From Permianibacter aggregans (GTDB taxonomy: Bacteria > Pseudomonadota > Gammaproteobacteria > Enterobacterales > Permianibacteraceae): a stretch of 64,000 bases of DNA. Location of the stretch: contig NZ_CP037953.1 in the NCBI RefSeq assembly GCF_009756665.1, positions 2,418,001 through 2,482,000 of the forward strand, read 5' to 3'. Below are positions 51,333 to 60,559 of the stretch, piece by piece (within the stretch, counting starts at the first letter, position 1; each line of letters opens with the position of its first letter). The notes below the pieces were generated by a model, which had not been told where the DNA came from, did not search any database, and was given only the letters and a program-made list of their open reading frames with translations. Made by a program: the position numbers and the translations under genes.

Positions 51333-52223
51333 GTGACCAAGACGCTGTTTGTCCTGTTGCTCGCCACGCTGGCCCATGCCGCAGAGGCGTTGCCGCGTAT
51401 CGCCATTCTGATTGACGACATGGGTGATAACCGCCCGCTCGGTGAACGGGCGCTGGCGCTGAAAGGGGCCGTCAGTTACGCGTTTTTGCCGCATACCGCG
51501 CATGCGCCGGAGATGGCGCGCGAGGCCAATGCACTGGGTCGCGACGTGCTGCTGCACGCGCCAATGGAATCCGAAGCCAGCCTGCAATTGATGGGCAAGG
51601 GGGCGCTGACTACTGGCATGTCGGAAGCACAGCTGCGCGAACAATTGCGCATCAATCTGCAGAGCATTCCGTATGTGCAGGGCTTCAATAACCATATGGG
51701 CAGTGTGCTGACCCGCGATCGCCAGCGCATGCAGTGGCTGTTCGAGGAAGTCAAAGGCAGCCCGCTGTTCTTTGTGGATAGCCGCACCACGGCGGAAAGC
51801 GTGGCGCTGCCGGAAGCACGCCGGCTCGGTGTGCCGAGCGTCGGCCGCGATATTTTTCTCGACCATGTGGATAGCGAGCAGGCGGTTGACGAGCAGTTCG
51901 ACCGCTTGCTGAAAATCGCTCGCCAGCGTGGTTACGCGCTGGCCATTGGTCATCCGAAACGCAATACGCTGGCGGTGTTGGAAAAGCGCTTGAATGCGCT
52001 GGCGAGGGAACAGGTTGAGTTGGTGCCGGTTTCCCTGCTGACCGGCAATAGTCCGGTCAGTCGGCACTATGCGGCACTGACGTCGAAACCGGTCAAATCC
52101 TTGCCGGTCAAACCGGAATCAGCCAATCGCCGTTCCTGCAGCCCAACGCCAGCGAAACAGTTCAGTGATTATTGGTTGCTGGCACAACGAACTTTACGTT
52201 GTGATGCAGTTGGCAGTGAGTGA
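51333..52223 (+). CDS. Divergent polysaccharide deacetylase (YibQ-like)
   Basis: A 296-residue exported protein with a signal peptide (ending AEA, about 18) and a DUF610/divergent NodB fold: LPRIAILIDDMGDN (20-33), LPHTAHAPEMAREA, LLHAPMES, GFNNHMGS and FFVDSRTT, then AIGHPKRNTL. This matches E. coli YibQ in sequence pattern and position after envC. The start is GTG because the nearby ATG is out of frame. The C-terminal 35 residues are a Lys/Pro/Ser-rich tail. The enzymatic role is unproven. Confidence 0.92.
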   Translation: MTKTLFVLLLATLAHAAEALPRIAILIDDMGDNRPLGERALALKGAVSYAFLPHTAHAPEMAREANALGRDVLLHAPMESEASLQLMGKGALTTGMSEAQLREQLRINLQSIPYVQGFNNHMGSVLTRDRQRMQWLFEEVKGSPLFFVDSRTTAESVALPEARRLGVPSVGRDIFLDHVDSEQAVDEQFDRLLKIARQRGYALAIGHPKRNTLAVLEKRLNALAREQVELVPVSLLTGNSPVSRHYAALTSKPVKSLPVKPESANRRSCSPTPAKQFSDYWLLAQRTLRCDAVGSE

Positions 52224-52341
52224 CTCCTGACTACAATTTGTGACTGAATGAGCTGGGTATTGCCGGTATCATGCCCCGTGAATTGGAACAACGAACAGCC
52301 CAAGGTCAGCAATGCGGCCGGGCAACAACCAGGTAGCACGT

Positions 52342-54246
52342 ATGCAACGCTCAATCTCCCTGATTCTGACCTTCTTTTTGGCCATGACGCTGGTCGCCTG
52401 CGGCGGCGGCGGGGGTGGTGGTAGCTCCCCCCCTGCCAATCAACCGCCAACGGTGAGCGCAGGCGTTACCCAAAACGTTTCTCCAGGGACAACGGTAACA
52501 TTAACGGGAACTGCGTCTGATCCGGATGGCTCAATTGCGAGCTACCTTTGGGAGCAAACCGGGGGAAGTCCAACCGTCACGTTGACCAATGGCAACGCGG
52601 CGGTCGCCACGTTTGTTGCCCCCGACAATGTTGTTACATCACTCAGTTTCCGTCTGACGGTAACGGATAACAGTGGAGCAACGGCCAATGCGACAGTCGT
52701 GATTAATATTGCTCCACCCGGCACGACGGTTTCAGTCAGTGGCAAAGCTACGTTTGACCGTGTGAAACACAACACTGCAACCAACGCGCTAAATTTCAAC
52801 GATGTGCAACAACAAAACGTTCGTGGTGCCGTTGTCGAACTATTAAGTTCTCCTGGCTCCGCCCTGATTGCGACAACCACCACTGACGCTCAAGGCAATT
52901 ACAGTTTTAGCGGAGTTCCGGTTTTCTCCTCCGTCAGTGTGCGCGTAAAAGCACAGATGTTGAAATCGGGAACGCCATCCTGGAATTTTCAAGTAGTCGA
53001 CAACACCAATGGTAAGGCGCTTTATTCGATGGTCAGCAGTGCGACCAACATCGGCGTCAGCAATCAAACCATCAATTTGCATGCCGCAGTCGGTACAGGT
53101 AACACTTATCAAACCGTGCGAGCTGCCGGGCCTTTTGCCATCCTTGATTCGGTTTATCAGGCCTATAACAAAATACTCACTGCGGATCCCAATTTTCAGT
53201 TTCAGCCAGTGAACATCAACTGGAGTGTTAACAACACCAATACTCGTGGCGATCTTGCTAGAGGCCAAATTGGTACCTCATTTTTCAACGGTACCGAGAT
53301 CTATATCCTGGGTAAAGCTGATGCCGATACGGATGAGTTCGATGGCCACGTCGTAATTCACGAGTGGGGTCATTATTTTGAAGGTTTCCATTCCCGCTCG
53401 GATTCGATTGGTGGCCAACATGGCGGCAATGACTTGCTGGACATGCGCGTAGCATTCGGCGAAGGATTTGGTAACGCGTTGAGCGGTATGGTGACGGATG
53501 ATCCGGTTTACCGCGATTCGCTAGGCGCTAACTCTTCGCAAGGGTTCAGTATCAATGTGGAAAGCAATGATGCTCGCTCTCCTGGTTGGGGTCGCGAAGG
53601 AGTGGTACAAAGCATTTTGTACGATATCTATGACTCTAGCGTGGAAATTGGTGATGGGGTAGATGGTGTTGGTTTCACGCCTATTTTTGAGACTCTCATC
53701 AATCATCAACGAACAACGGAAGCATTTACTTCGATTTTCACGTTCGTTAATGGCATTAAGAATCAAGGCATCAACGCGTCACAGCGAGCGGCCATTGACG
53801 CGATGGTCAATGCTCGCTCGATCAATTCAAGTACGATTGACGATTATGGCAGTAACGAGACCAACTTTGATGAAGGTAACAAGGCGCAGCCGGTCTATTA
53901 CACGCTGACAATTGGAACCCCACTTAACAATGTCTGTAGCTATGGAACTCACGGTGACTACAACAAACTTGGTAACAGGCGCTTTTTGCGTATGAATGTT
54001 CCAGCGGGGAACTATACCATTACCGTTCCAGCGCTAGGCACGACAAGCGACCCAGATTTCTATATTTATAAAGCTGGGCAACTGGTATCAGGTAACGACG
54101 GTGCAGACAGCGGTAACAATCAAACCGAGGTGTGGTCGGGAAATCTGAGTGGCGGAGCGTATGTCATCGATTTACATGAATATCGCAACGTCGACGACAC
54201 GACTGGCGATGAGCGTGAAAGCTGCTTCACCGTTACGCTGAATTAA
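52342..54246 (+). CDS. Lipoprotein zinc metallopeptidase with Ig-like and CNA-B-like domains
   Basis: A 634-residue lipoprotein: lipobox LVAC followed by seven glycines, a PKD/REJ-like beta-sandwich (about 35-125, ASDPDGSIASYLWEQ and FRLTVTDNSG), a carboxypeptidase-regulatory-like module (about 130-200, TTDAQGNYSFSGVP), then a peptidase region with HEWGH (340-344) and Glu374 in FGEGFGNAL as probable third zinc ligand. The C-terminus (about 520-634) looks like a pre-peptidase C-terminal domain. An alternative ATG 30 bases upstream has a similar ribosome site. Probably a surface protease. Confidence 0.82.
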   Translation: MQRSISLILTFFLAMTLVACGGGGGGGSSPPANQPPTVSAGVTQNVSPGTTVTLTGTASDPDGSIASYLWEQTGGSPTVTLTNGNAAVATFVAPDNVVTSLSFRLTVTDNSGATANATVVINIAPPGTTVSVSGKATFDRVKHNTATNALNFNDVQQQNVRGAVVELLSSPGSALIATTTTDAQGNYSFSGVPVFSSVSVRVKAQMLKSGTPSWNFQVVDNTNGKALYSMVSSATNIGVSNQTINLHAAVGTGNTYQTVRAAGPFAILDSVYQAYNKILTADPNFQFQPVNINWSVNNTNTRGDLARGQIGTSFFNGTEIYILGKADADTDEFDGHVVIHEWGHYFEGFHSRSDSIGGQHGGNDLLDMRVAFGEGFGNALSGMVTDDPVYRDSLGANSSQGFSINVESNDARSPGWGREGVVQSILYDIYDSSVEIGDGVDGVGFTPIFETLINHQRTTEAFTSIFTFVNGIKNQGINASQRAAIDAMVNARSINSSTIDDYGSNETNFDEGNKAQPVYYTLTIGTPLNNVCSYGTHGDYNKLGNRRFLRMNVPAGNYTITVPALGTTSDPDFYIYKAGQLVSGNDGADSGNNQTEVWSGNLSGGAYVIDLHEYRNVDDTTGDERESCFTVTLN

Positions 54247-54256
54247 GGAGTTTGAG

Positions 54257-54778
54257 ATGAAAACATTATTGCTGCTCAGCGTCTTCTTGTTTGTGTCCGC
54301 CTGTGATGCCGGTCAGAAAAGCGAAGGTGCGATAAACCATAAATCGCCAACGGTCGCCTATCTAAAGCCGGGCGCAGCGGCGGAACTCAGTTATAGCTGG
54401 TTGCAAAAGCCGGGTGTTGGCAGCCCTGGTAAATTGGAGTTGACGGTGATATCGCGTTCACCAGATGCCACGCTTGATATTGAGTTGAATACGGACTCCG
54501 GTTTGCAGTTGGCTGGCGGGAGTAAGCAAGCAAGTTATCATTGGCAAAAAGGTCACGGGGGGCCAATGGTGCAAACGCTGGACGTGACGCCGAGTTCTGA
54601 AGGTCTGCACTATCTGAATGTCATTATTCATTCAACGATTGAGGGCGAAACCCGCGCGCGTGCCTTTGCTATCCCAGTGCAAGTCGGTGCCGTGTCGGAA
54701 AAAGCGATGCAACACCCTTATTTGGTTGAACAGCAGGATGGCAGCAAAATCATTGAGTTGCCGGCTGAAGAACGCTGA
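54257..54778 (+). CDS. Small lipoprotein coupled to the metallopeptidase
   Basis: A 173-residue protein with a lipoprotein signal (lipobox VSAC at 13-16) and a beta-sandwich-like mature part (LELTVISRSPDATLDIEL, LNVIIHSTIEGETRARAFAIPVQVG). I know no family name. It starts 10 bases after the metallopeptidase stop with AAGGAG upstream, so it is co-expressed and may be a partner or inhibitor; this is inference. Confidence 0.78.
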   Translation: MKTLLLLSVFLFVSACDAGQKSEGAINHKSPTVAYLKPGAAAELSYSWLQKPGVGSPGKLELTVISRSPDATLDIELNTDSGLQLAGGSKQASYHWQKGHGGPMVQTLDVTPSSEGLHYLNVIIHSTIEGETRARAFAIPVQVGAVSEKAMQHPYLVEQQDGSKIIELPAEER

Positions 54779-54794
54779 TAGCCTGTTATTGCAG

Positions 54795-54829
54795 AACGGC
54801 CCGGTTGTGCTTAGCGCAGCCGGGCCGTT
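54795..54829 (+). terminator. Terminator-like hairpin
   Basis: Stem AACGGCCCGG with CCGGGCCGTT (10 bp, 15-nt loop) after the small lipoprotein gene, followed by GTCATTTC. GC-rich and stable, but the T-tract is weak. Confidence 0.65.
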
Positions 54830-54928
54830 GTCATTTCAGGCAGTGCAAACATCTTTTTACAGTTTGACAAGCTTGTTACCGCTTCAATGCGGCAAGCTGG
54901 ATACCATTGACTGATGGAGGGTCGAATC

Positions 54929-55687
54929 ATGAACAAATCGCTTGCTCTGGTTGCCATGTTAGCCGCTGGCTCTGCCTATGCAGGGGAATCCTGTGATTAC
55001 GATGTCGACTTTGGCATTACGCTCGGTGAGCAGGTGGTGTTGAGCCGTGACAACGGTGCCAATTTCGCCTTGCAGGATGGCCGTCTCTGGCGCAATGGCA
55101 GTGAAATCAAACTGAGCGCTGAGCAACGACAGTGGGTGCGTGATTACGAAGCACAGACCCGCGATTTCGTGCCTCAGGTCGTGGAAGTGACGATGGAAGG
55201 CCTGGCCATTGGTGGCGAGGCAACGGTTGGCGCGTTCACGATGTTGCTCGGCAAAGATCATGAAGCCATTCCAAAAATTGAAGAGAAATTCTCCGAGTTG
55301 CGCACTGAAGTCAGCAAGCGCATGGACGACAAACATCTGCCGCGCAAAGTGATGAGCTTGCAGGATTCTGATTACGATCTGATTGATGATGGTGCTTCGC
55401 TAGGGTGGTCGGTGGTTGATGCCGGCTTCTCTGTACTTGGCAAGGCACTGCATGCCGCTTTCGACGAAGAATATGGCAAAAAATGGGAAGCCGAGATGAA
55501 GACCTTTGAAAAGGAATTCGAAGCACGAATCGACGCACGCGGTGATGAGCTGGAAGCCAAAGCGAAAACCATGTGCGCAACGCTCGATACCATGAATGCT
55601 CTGGAGCAAAAGCTGTCGGCCAGCGACTCGGCGCTTAGCGATTTTGATGTTGTCATGAAACGTGACAAGCCTTGTAATGAAGCCTGA
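54929..55687 (+). CDS. DUF2884 (YggN-like) periplasmic protein
   Basis: A 252-residue protein with a signal peptide (1-18, ending AYA). The start of the mature part (CDYDVDFGITLGEQVVL) and the pattern LSRDNGANFALQDGRLWRNGSEIKLSAEQ match the YggN/DUF2884 family of gammaproteobacteria, unknown in function. The C-terminal half is helical and charged. GGAGG precedes the ATG, and a strong terminator follows. Confidence 0.88.
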   Translation: MNKSLALVAMLAAGSAYAGESCDYDVDFGITLGEQVVLSRDNGANFALQDGRLWRNGSEIKLSAEQRQWVRDYEAQTRDFVPQVVEVTMEGLAIGGEATVGAFTMLLGKDHEAIPKIEEKFSELRTEVSKRMDDKHLPRKVMSLQDSDYDLIDDGASLGWSVVDAGFSVLGKALHAAFDEEYGKKWEAEMKTFEKEFEARIDARGDELEAKAKTMCATLDTMNALEQKLSASDSALSDFDVVMKRDKPCNEA

Positions 55688-55714
55688 ATGATTGATGTGT
55701 AATCGGTAGTCAAG

Positions 55715-55749
55715 ACGCCGCAACGGCAGAACCGTTGCGGCGTTTTTGT
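55715..55749 (+). terminator. Rho-independent terminator
   Basis: A perfect 12-bp stem (ACGCCGCAACGG with CCGTTGCGGCGT, 5-nt loop) followed by TTTTGTTT. Strong terminator of the YggN-like gene. Confidence 0.9.
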
Positions 55750-55904
55750 TTCACTGTTCTCTCACTCGAAAGGTGCTGTCATTGTTGATCGATAGCGGAT
55801 TGCGCTGACGTATAAACAAGGCGTTTTGATCGCGCTTGGCTAATCCGATTTTTCTTCCCTTGTCACCCCCATCGGATATGATCGGCGGCAACAAGGAGAA
55901 CGGT

Positions 55905-57095
55905 ATGCCACTACGAATCATTCAACAGTTTCTGCGTTTGGAAGCCTCCAGCGGCATGATCCTGCTGCTGATGGCGGTGTTGGCGATGATCGCCGCCAAC
56001 TCGCCGCTGGCGAGCTACTATGATGCTTTGCTGAATACCCGCATGGGCATTCATGTCGGTGAAGCTGGCATCAACAAACCGCTGCTGCTGTGGATCAACG
56101 ATGGTCTGATGGCGGTGTTCTTCTTCCTGGTGGGTTTGGAATTGAAACGCGAGATTGTGATCGGTGAGTTGAGCGCGCCGGCCAATGTCGTGTTACCGGG
56201 CATGGCAGCCGTTGGTGGTTTTGTCATGCCGGCGCTGGTTTATGCTTTCATCAATCAGGGCGATCCGGCCAATATGGCTGGCTGGGCCATTCCTGCCGCT
56301 ACTGACATCGCGTTTGCCTTGGGCATTCTGGCTTTACTCGGTAGCCGGGTGCCGAAATCGCTGAAACTGTTTTTGATGACCTTGGCGATCATCGATGACT
56401 TGTTGGCCATCGTCGTCATTGCGGTGTTTTACAGTGGCAATCTGAGTCAATGGCACTTAATCGCCAGCGCGATTTGTATCGCTGCGCTGGCGCTGATGAG
56501 CTGGCGCGGTGTCAATCGTGCGGCGCCGTACATTCTGGTTGGGTTGGTGTTCTGGGTCATGGTGCTGAAGTCGGGTGTGCACGCGACCTTGGCGGGAGTC
56601 ATCACCGCGTTCTTTATTCCGATGAAAAATTCGAATCAGGACGAACCGACCGTGCTGGAAAGCCTGGAGCACAATCTGCACCCTTATGTGGCTTACCTGA
56701 TTTTGCCGATCTTCGGATTCGCCAATGCTGGTGTCAGTCTCGCGGGATTGAAGCTCGATGATGTTTTGGCGACGGTACCGCTTGGTATTGCGCTGGGTTT
56801 GTTGATCGGTAAATTGGTCGGTGTTACCGGCATGGTGATGATCGCCAGAATGTTTCGTTTGGCGCCGTTACCGAGCGGAGCACAGTTTTCCCATATCATC
56901 GGTGTGGCGTTGCTTTGCGGTGTCGGTTTCACGATGAGTTTGTTTATTGCATCGTTGGCGTTTGAAGCTGGCGGCAACCATCCACCGAACACTGATCGCC
57001 TTGGTATTTTATTGGGCTCAATTGTTTCCGGCACACTCGGTTATCTGGTGCTGCGATTTGTCGCGCCGAAAGCAAAGCCGGAAGACATCGAGTAG
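55905..57095 (+). CDS. nhaA: Na+/H+ antiporter NhaA
   Basis: A 396-residue inner-membrane antiporter with about 12 helices, normal length. The sodium-binding Asp pair is in the segment LAIIDDLLAIVVIAVFYSG, and PAATDIAFALGILALLG and GVGFTMSLFIASLAF are family signatures. It exports Na+ (or Li+) in exchange for protons and sets pH and salt tolerance. AAGGAG stands 8 bases before this ATG; upstream in-frame codons are not supported. Confidence 0.97.
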   Translation: MPLRIIQQFLRLEASSGMILLLMAVLAMIAANSPLASYYDALLNTRMGIHVGEAGINKPLLLWINDGLMAVFFFLVGLELKREIVIGELSAPANVVLPGMAAVGGFVMPALVYAFINQGDPANMAGWAIPAATDIAFALGILALLGSRVPKSLKLFLMTLAIIDDLLAIVVIAVFYSGNLSQWHLIASAICIAALALMSWRGVNRAAPYILVGLVFWVMVLKSGVHATLAGVITAFFIPMKNSNQDEPTVLESLEHNLHPYVAYLILPIFGFANAGVSLAGLKLDDVLATVPLGIALGLLIGKLVGVTGMVMIARMFRLAPLPSGAQFSHIIGVALLCGVGFTMSLFIASLAFEAGGNHPPNTDRLGILLGSIVSGTLGYLVLRFVAPKAKPEDIE

Positions 57096-57117
57096 GGCGG
57101 TTGCAACAAAGTCTGCA

Positions 57118-57168
57118 TGTCCGAATAAATTCGGACCTACTAGTTGTAGGTTCGAATTTATTCGAACA
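57118..57168. repeat. REP pair (BIME-like), copy 2
   Basis: Two units of the same family as at 41569-41645, in the opposite arrangement: TGTCCGAA-TAAA-TTCGGACC with TACTA, then TGTAGGTTCGAA-TTTA-TTCGAACA. They lie between the convergent nhaA and rep genes, a usual place for REPs. Confidence 0.72.
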
Positions 57169-57224
57169 CTGCATAAGATGACTCGTATACATTGCTAGGA
57201 ATGACACTAATATTCCGCGTTGTA

Positions 57225-59228
57225 TCAGTCATCCAACAGCGCTTTCAACGCCGCCAATCGGTCTTCGCGGACTTGTGCTTTCTGTTCTTCGCTCTGATTG
57301 CGCTGATCATCCCATTGCAGATCATCAACGGGTAACTCGGTCAAAAAGCGGCTCGGTTCGCAGTGCACCAGTTCGCCGTAACGCTTGCGGGTTTTGCACA
57401 GGCTGAACACCAGTGTTTCCTGCGCACGAGTAATGCCAACATACGCCAGACGTCGCTCTTCTTCGATATTGCCTTCCTCGATGCTGACATGGTGCGGCAA
57501 TAACTCCTCTTCCATGCCGACCATGTAAACATGTGGGTATTCCAAACCTTTAGCGGCGTGTAAGGTCAGCATCTGCACTTCGTCGGCATTGCGATCCTCT
57601 TCGGCGCTGCGTTCCAGCATATCGCGCAACAACAGGCGATTGACTGCCTCTTCAAAATCACAAGGATCTTGAGGATGGTTGATATGGTTGCCGAGCCAGG
57701 ACACCAAGTCTTGAACGTTTTGCCAACGACTTTGCGCGACTTTCGGACTTGATGCCTGCTCGTACAACCAGCCTTCGTAGCCAATCGCCTTCAGCAACTC
57801 ATTGACCGCTTCCAGCGCATCGCCTTTGCGCGCCTGCTCAGCGTAACGGCGGATCAATTCGGCAAACTGACGTACTGCGGTCAAGCTGCGGCCATTCAGT
57901 TCGCTTTCGATACCAAGCTCGAGACTGCTCGGCAACAACGAACCATGACGACGCTGGGCGTAGGCGCCGAGTTTTTCAATCGTGACGGCGCCGATATCGC
58001 GACGCGGCACATTGACGATGCGCAAAAATGCGGCGTCATCGTCTTCGTTAACGAGCAAACGGAAATAGGCCAGCACATCCTTGATTTCGGCTTTGGCAAA
58101 AAACGACTGGCCGCCGGAGAGTTTGTAGGGAATGCGTTTTTCGATTAATGCCTTTTCAAACAAACGGGCCTGATGGTTGCCGCGAAACAAAATCGCAAAC
58201 TGTTTCCAATTCAGGTTGAAGCGCATCTTGCGCATCATGATTTCATTGACGACTCGCTCCGCTTCGTCTTCGTCGTTCTTACAACTGAGCACGCGCAATG
58301 GTTCGCCGTAGGTTTTCTGTGACCACAACGATTTTTCGAACAAGTGCGGATTGTTGGCGATCAAGGTGTTGGCGCATTTCAGGATGCGGCCGAACGAGCG
58401 GTAGTTTTGCTCCAGCTTGATCACCTGCAGTTTCGGAAAGTCTTGTTGCAGGATGTTCAGGTTTTCCGGGTTGGCGCCACGCCAGGCATAAATCGATTGA
58501 TCGTCATCGCCAACGACGGTAAACGCCGCTCGAGTGCCAGCCAGAAACTTCATCAACTCATACTGGGCGCCGTTGGTGTCCTGGTATTCGTCGATCAATA
58601 AATAACGAACCTTGTCCTGCCATTTCTCGCGGATGTCCAGGTTGTCGCGCAGGCAAGCGGCGGGCAGCAGAATCAAATCATCGAAATCGAGTGCATGACA
58701 GGCGCGCTGCGTGCGTTCGTAAGCGGCGTAAGCGGTCGCCGCCAATTGCTGATCTTTGTCTTTGGCAATCGCCATCGCCTGCTCCGGCGTCAGCAGCGCG
58801 TTTTTCCAGTTGGAGATTTCATGGCGCAGCGCAAACAACACTTGTTTGTCGAGCTGACCGAGGTTGCCGGCTTCACGCAGCATGGCCATCGAATCGTCTT
58901 CGTCGAGCAGCGTGAACGAGCGCTTCAACTGCAGTGCTTTATATTCCTGGCGGATGAAATTGAGGCCAAAGGTATGAAAGGTCGACACATTCAAGCGCAC
59001 CGCTTCTTCGCCCATCAGCTTGCCGGCCCGCTCTTTCATTTCGCGTGCGGCTTTGTTGGTGAATGTGACGGCGTAAATGCTCTCCGGCGTGTAATAAAGC
59101 GAGCGCACCAGATGAGCGAGTTTGTGGGTGATCGCCAGGGTTTTACCGCTGCCAGCGCCGGCCAACACCAACAACGGTGTATGGACATGCTTGACGGCTT
59201 GGGATTGGGCGGGATTCAAAGACGACAC
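57225..59228 (-). CDS. rep: ATP-dependent DNA helicase Rep
   Basis: A 667-residue superfamily 1A 3'-5' helicase, the normal Rep length. Motif I is LAGAGSGKTLAITHK, motif II LLIDEYQDTNGAQYELMKFL, and later GDDDQSIYAWRGA, FRGNHQARLFEKALI and TLHAAKGLEYPHV. Rep helps replication forks through protein blocks. It lacks the UvrD-type C-terminal extension. Confidence 0.96.
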   Translation of the reverse strand: MSSLNPAQSQAVKHVHTPLLVLAGAGSGKTLAITHKLAHLVRSLYYTPESIYAVTFTNKAAREMKERAGKLMGEEAVRLNVSTFHTFGLNFIRQEYKALQLKRSFTLLDEDDSMAMLREAGNLGQLDKQVLFALRHEISNWKNALLTPEQAMAIAKDKDQQLAATAYAAYERTQRACHALDFDDLILLPAACLRDNLDIREKWQDKVRYLLIDEYQDTNGAQYELMKFLAGTRAAFTVVGDDDQSIYAWRGANPENLNILQQDFPKLQVIKLEQNYRSFGRILKCANTLIANNPHLFEKSLWSQKTYGEPLRVLSCKNDEDEAERVVNEIMMRKMRFNLNWKQFAILFRGNHQARLFEKALIEKRIPYKLSGGQSFFAKAEIKDVLAYFRLLVNEDDDAAFLRIVNVPRRDIGAVTIEKLGAYAQRRHGSLLPSSLELGIESELNGRSLTAVRQFAELIRRYAEQARKGDALEAVNELLKAIGYEGWLYEQASSPKVAQSRWQNVQDLVSWLGNHINHPQDPCDFEEAVNRLLLRDMLERSAEEDRNADEVQMLTLHAAKGLEYPHVYMVGMEEELLPHHVSIEEGNIEEERRLAYVGITRAQETLVFSLCKTRKRYGELVHCEPSRFLTELPVDDLQWDDQRNQSEEQKAQVREDRLAALKALLDD

Positions 59229-59336
59229 AACACAGTACTCCGGATTACAGCGGCCGGCATTGTACTGGCTGGCAATGGATTTGTGCGGGGCCGGTGTCGC
59301 TTTCGCGGCTTATCACCTTGTGGCAGGCAAAAATAA

Positions 59337-59357
59337 AGCGGCGCTTTCGGCGCCGCT
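59337..59357 (-). terminator. Rho-independent terminator
   Basis: Stem AGCGGCGC with GCGCCGCT, 5-nt loop. On the minus strand TTTATTTTTG follows, so it terminates the small gene to its right. Confidence 0.8.
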
Positions 59358-59379
59358 CGTAAGCTTGTTCAGGTGATTT

Positions 59380-59568
59380 TTATAAAGGTCCTTGCCATTC
59401 CCCGTTGGCAAACATCCGGGTGGCGCTGAACGTCATCCCGGCGCAACGGACACGTAAGGTGTCAGGTGCCAGCACCGATTCTTTGACCACCCTTACGGAT
59501 AGCCAAGGCAACAATGAATGCGGCTTGAAACGGTAGGTCCCTGGTTGGCTTGGAATCGTTTTTTCCAT
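59380..59568 (-). CDS. Small hypothetical protein (62 aa)
   Basis: A 62-residue protein starting MEKTIPSQPGTYRFKPHSLL. GGAG lies 9 bases upstream, codon use resembles the neighbours, and a terminator follows directly, so it is probably a real gene. It contains a single Cys and a C-terminal NGEWQGPL. No family recognised. A longer frame begins 17 codons upstream without a ribosome site. Confidence 0.5.
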   Translation of the reverse strand: MEKTIPSQPGTYRFKPHSLLPWLSVRVVKESVLAPDTLRVRCAGMTFSATRMFANGEWQGPL

Positions 59569-59736
59569 GGTCACAATCTCCATCCTCCATGTGACTTTGT
59601 ACTCCACCCTTGGTCCCAAGGGTGCTTAAGTGTAAGGCAAAATAGGTGCCATCACCTTCTATTGTCAGAAAAATTTACATTGCAAATCAATGAGATAGCA
59701 AGTTCTGTAAATCATCCTGACGGTATTTGTGCAACA

Positions 59737-60411
59737 TCAAAACGCAAGTGCCTGTTGTAAGCGTTCCAGCCGTCTATAGCTCAGCGCCTCCAGCAAGTGT
59801 GAGCGCCCAATATTGTCACTTTGTGACAAATCGGCAATCGTCCGCGCCACACGCAGTATCCGGTGGCAGGCCCGGGCCGATAACCCCAGCTTGTCCAAGG
59901 CCGTTTCCAGCAACTGACGATCCGCGTCAGCGAGCGCACAATGCTGCTGGATTTCCTGCGGGCTCAGCTGGTGATTCAGGCGGCCGCGCTGCTGCTGACG
60001 GTCGCGCGCCATGTCCACTTTTTGCCGGACTTCGGCAGAACCCACTTCCTGCTGGCCACGCGGGTTCAGTAACTGCTCTTTCGGAACGGGAGGGACTTCA
60101 ACGTGCATGTCGATGCGGTCCAGAAACGGACCGGACAACTTGTTCAGATAACGGCGCACTTCCAACGGTGTGCAACGGCAACGTTCCGGGTTACCGTAGT
60201 AACCGCAGGGGCAAGGATTCATCGCGGCAACGAGTTGAAAGCGAGCGGGAAACTCGGCTTGGCTCGCAGCGCGAGAAATGGTGACCCGGCCCGATTCTAG
60301 CGGCTCACGCAGTACTTCCAATACGTGGCGGTCAAATTCTGGCAACTCGTCTAAAAACAGCACGCCGTTATGGGCCAAGGAAATTTCGCCGGGCCGCGGA
60401 TTGGCACTACC
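59737..60411 (-). pseudogene. comM: 3' half of comM (YifB-type AAA+ helicase), interrupted by transposon
   Basis: About 225 codons of the C-terminal half of the Mg-chelatase-like ComM: GSANPRPGEISLAHNGVLFL (Walker B region), ELPEFDRHVLEVLREPLESG, AAMNPCPCGYYG, the cysteines of RCRCTP, LSGPFLDRIDMHVEVP and the final SYRRLERLQQALAF. The N-terminal half with Walker A is missing: the frame meets a stop inside sequence belonging to the transposon end. ComM drives branch migration during natural transformation, so its loss should lower transformation. Complete ComM has about 500 residues. Confidence 0.92.
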
Positions 60412-60540
60412 TGCGAATTACATCGCTAAATGGTAGGATTTCAAATGAACAACGGTCCAAAGTACAACGATGAATACAAATTTACGACATCGATATTTGG
60501 TAAATTTTCCAAATTTTACATCGTTAAACGATACTTTTCT
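60412..60540. repeat. Transposon end with repeated TnsB-type binding motifs
   Basis: TTACATCGCTAAA (60418-60430) recurs as TTACATCGTTAAA (about 60519-60531), and a looser version, ACGACATCGATAT, lies near 60484-60496. Tn7-family ends contain several such transposase-binding sites in direct order. The inverted copy at the other end is outside the window. Confidence 0.65.
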
Positions 60541-60559
60541 GGTGAAAGAGGCTAATCCC

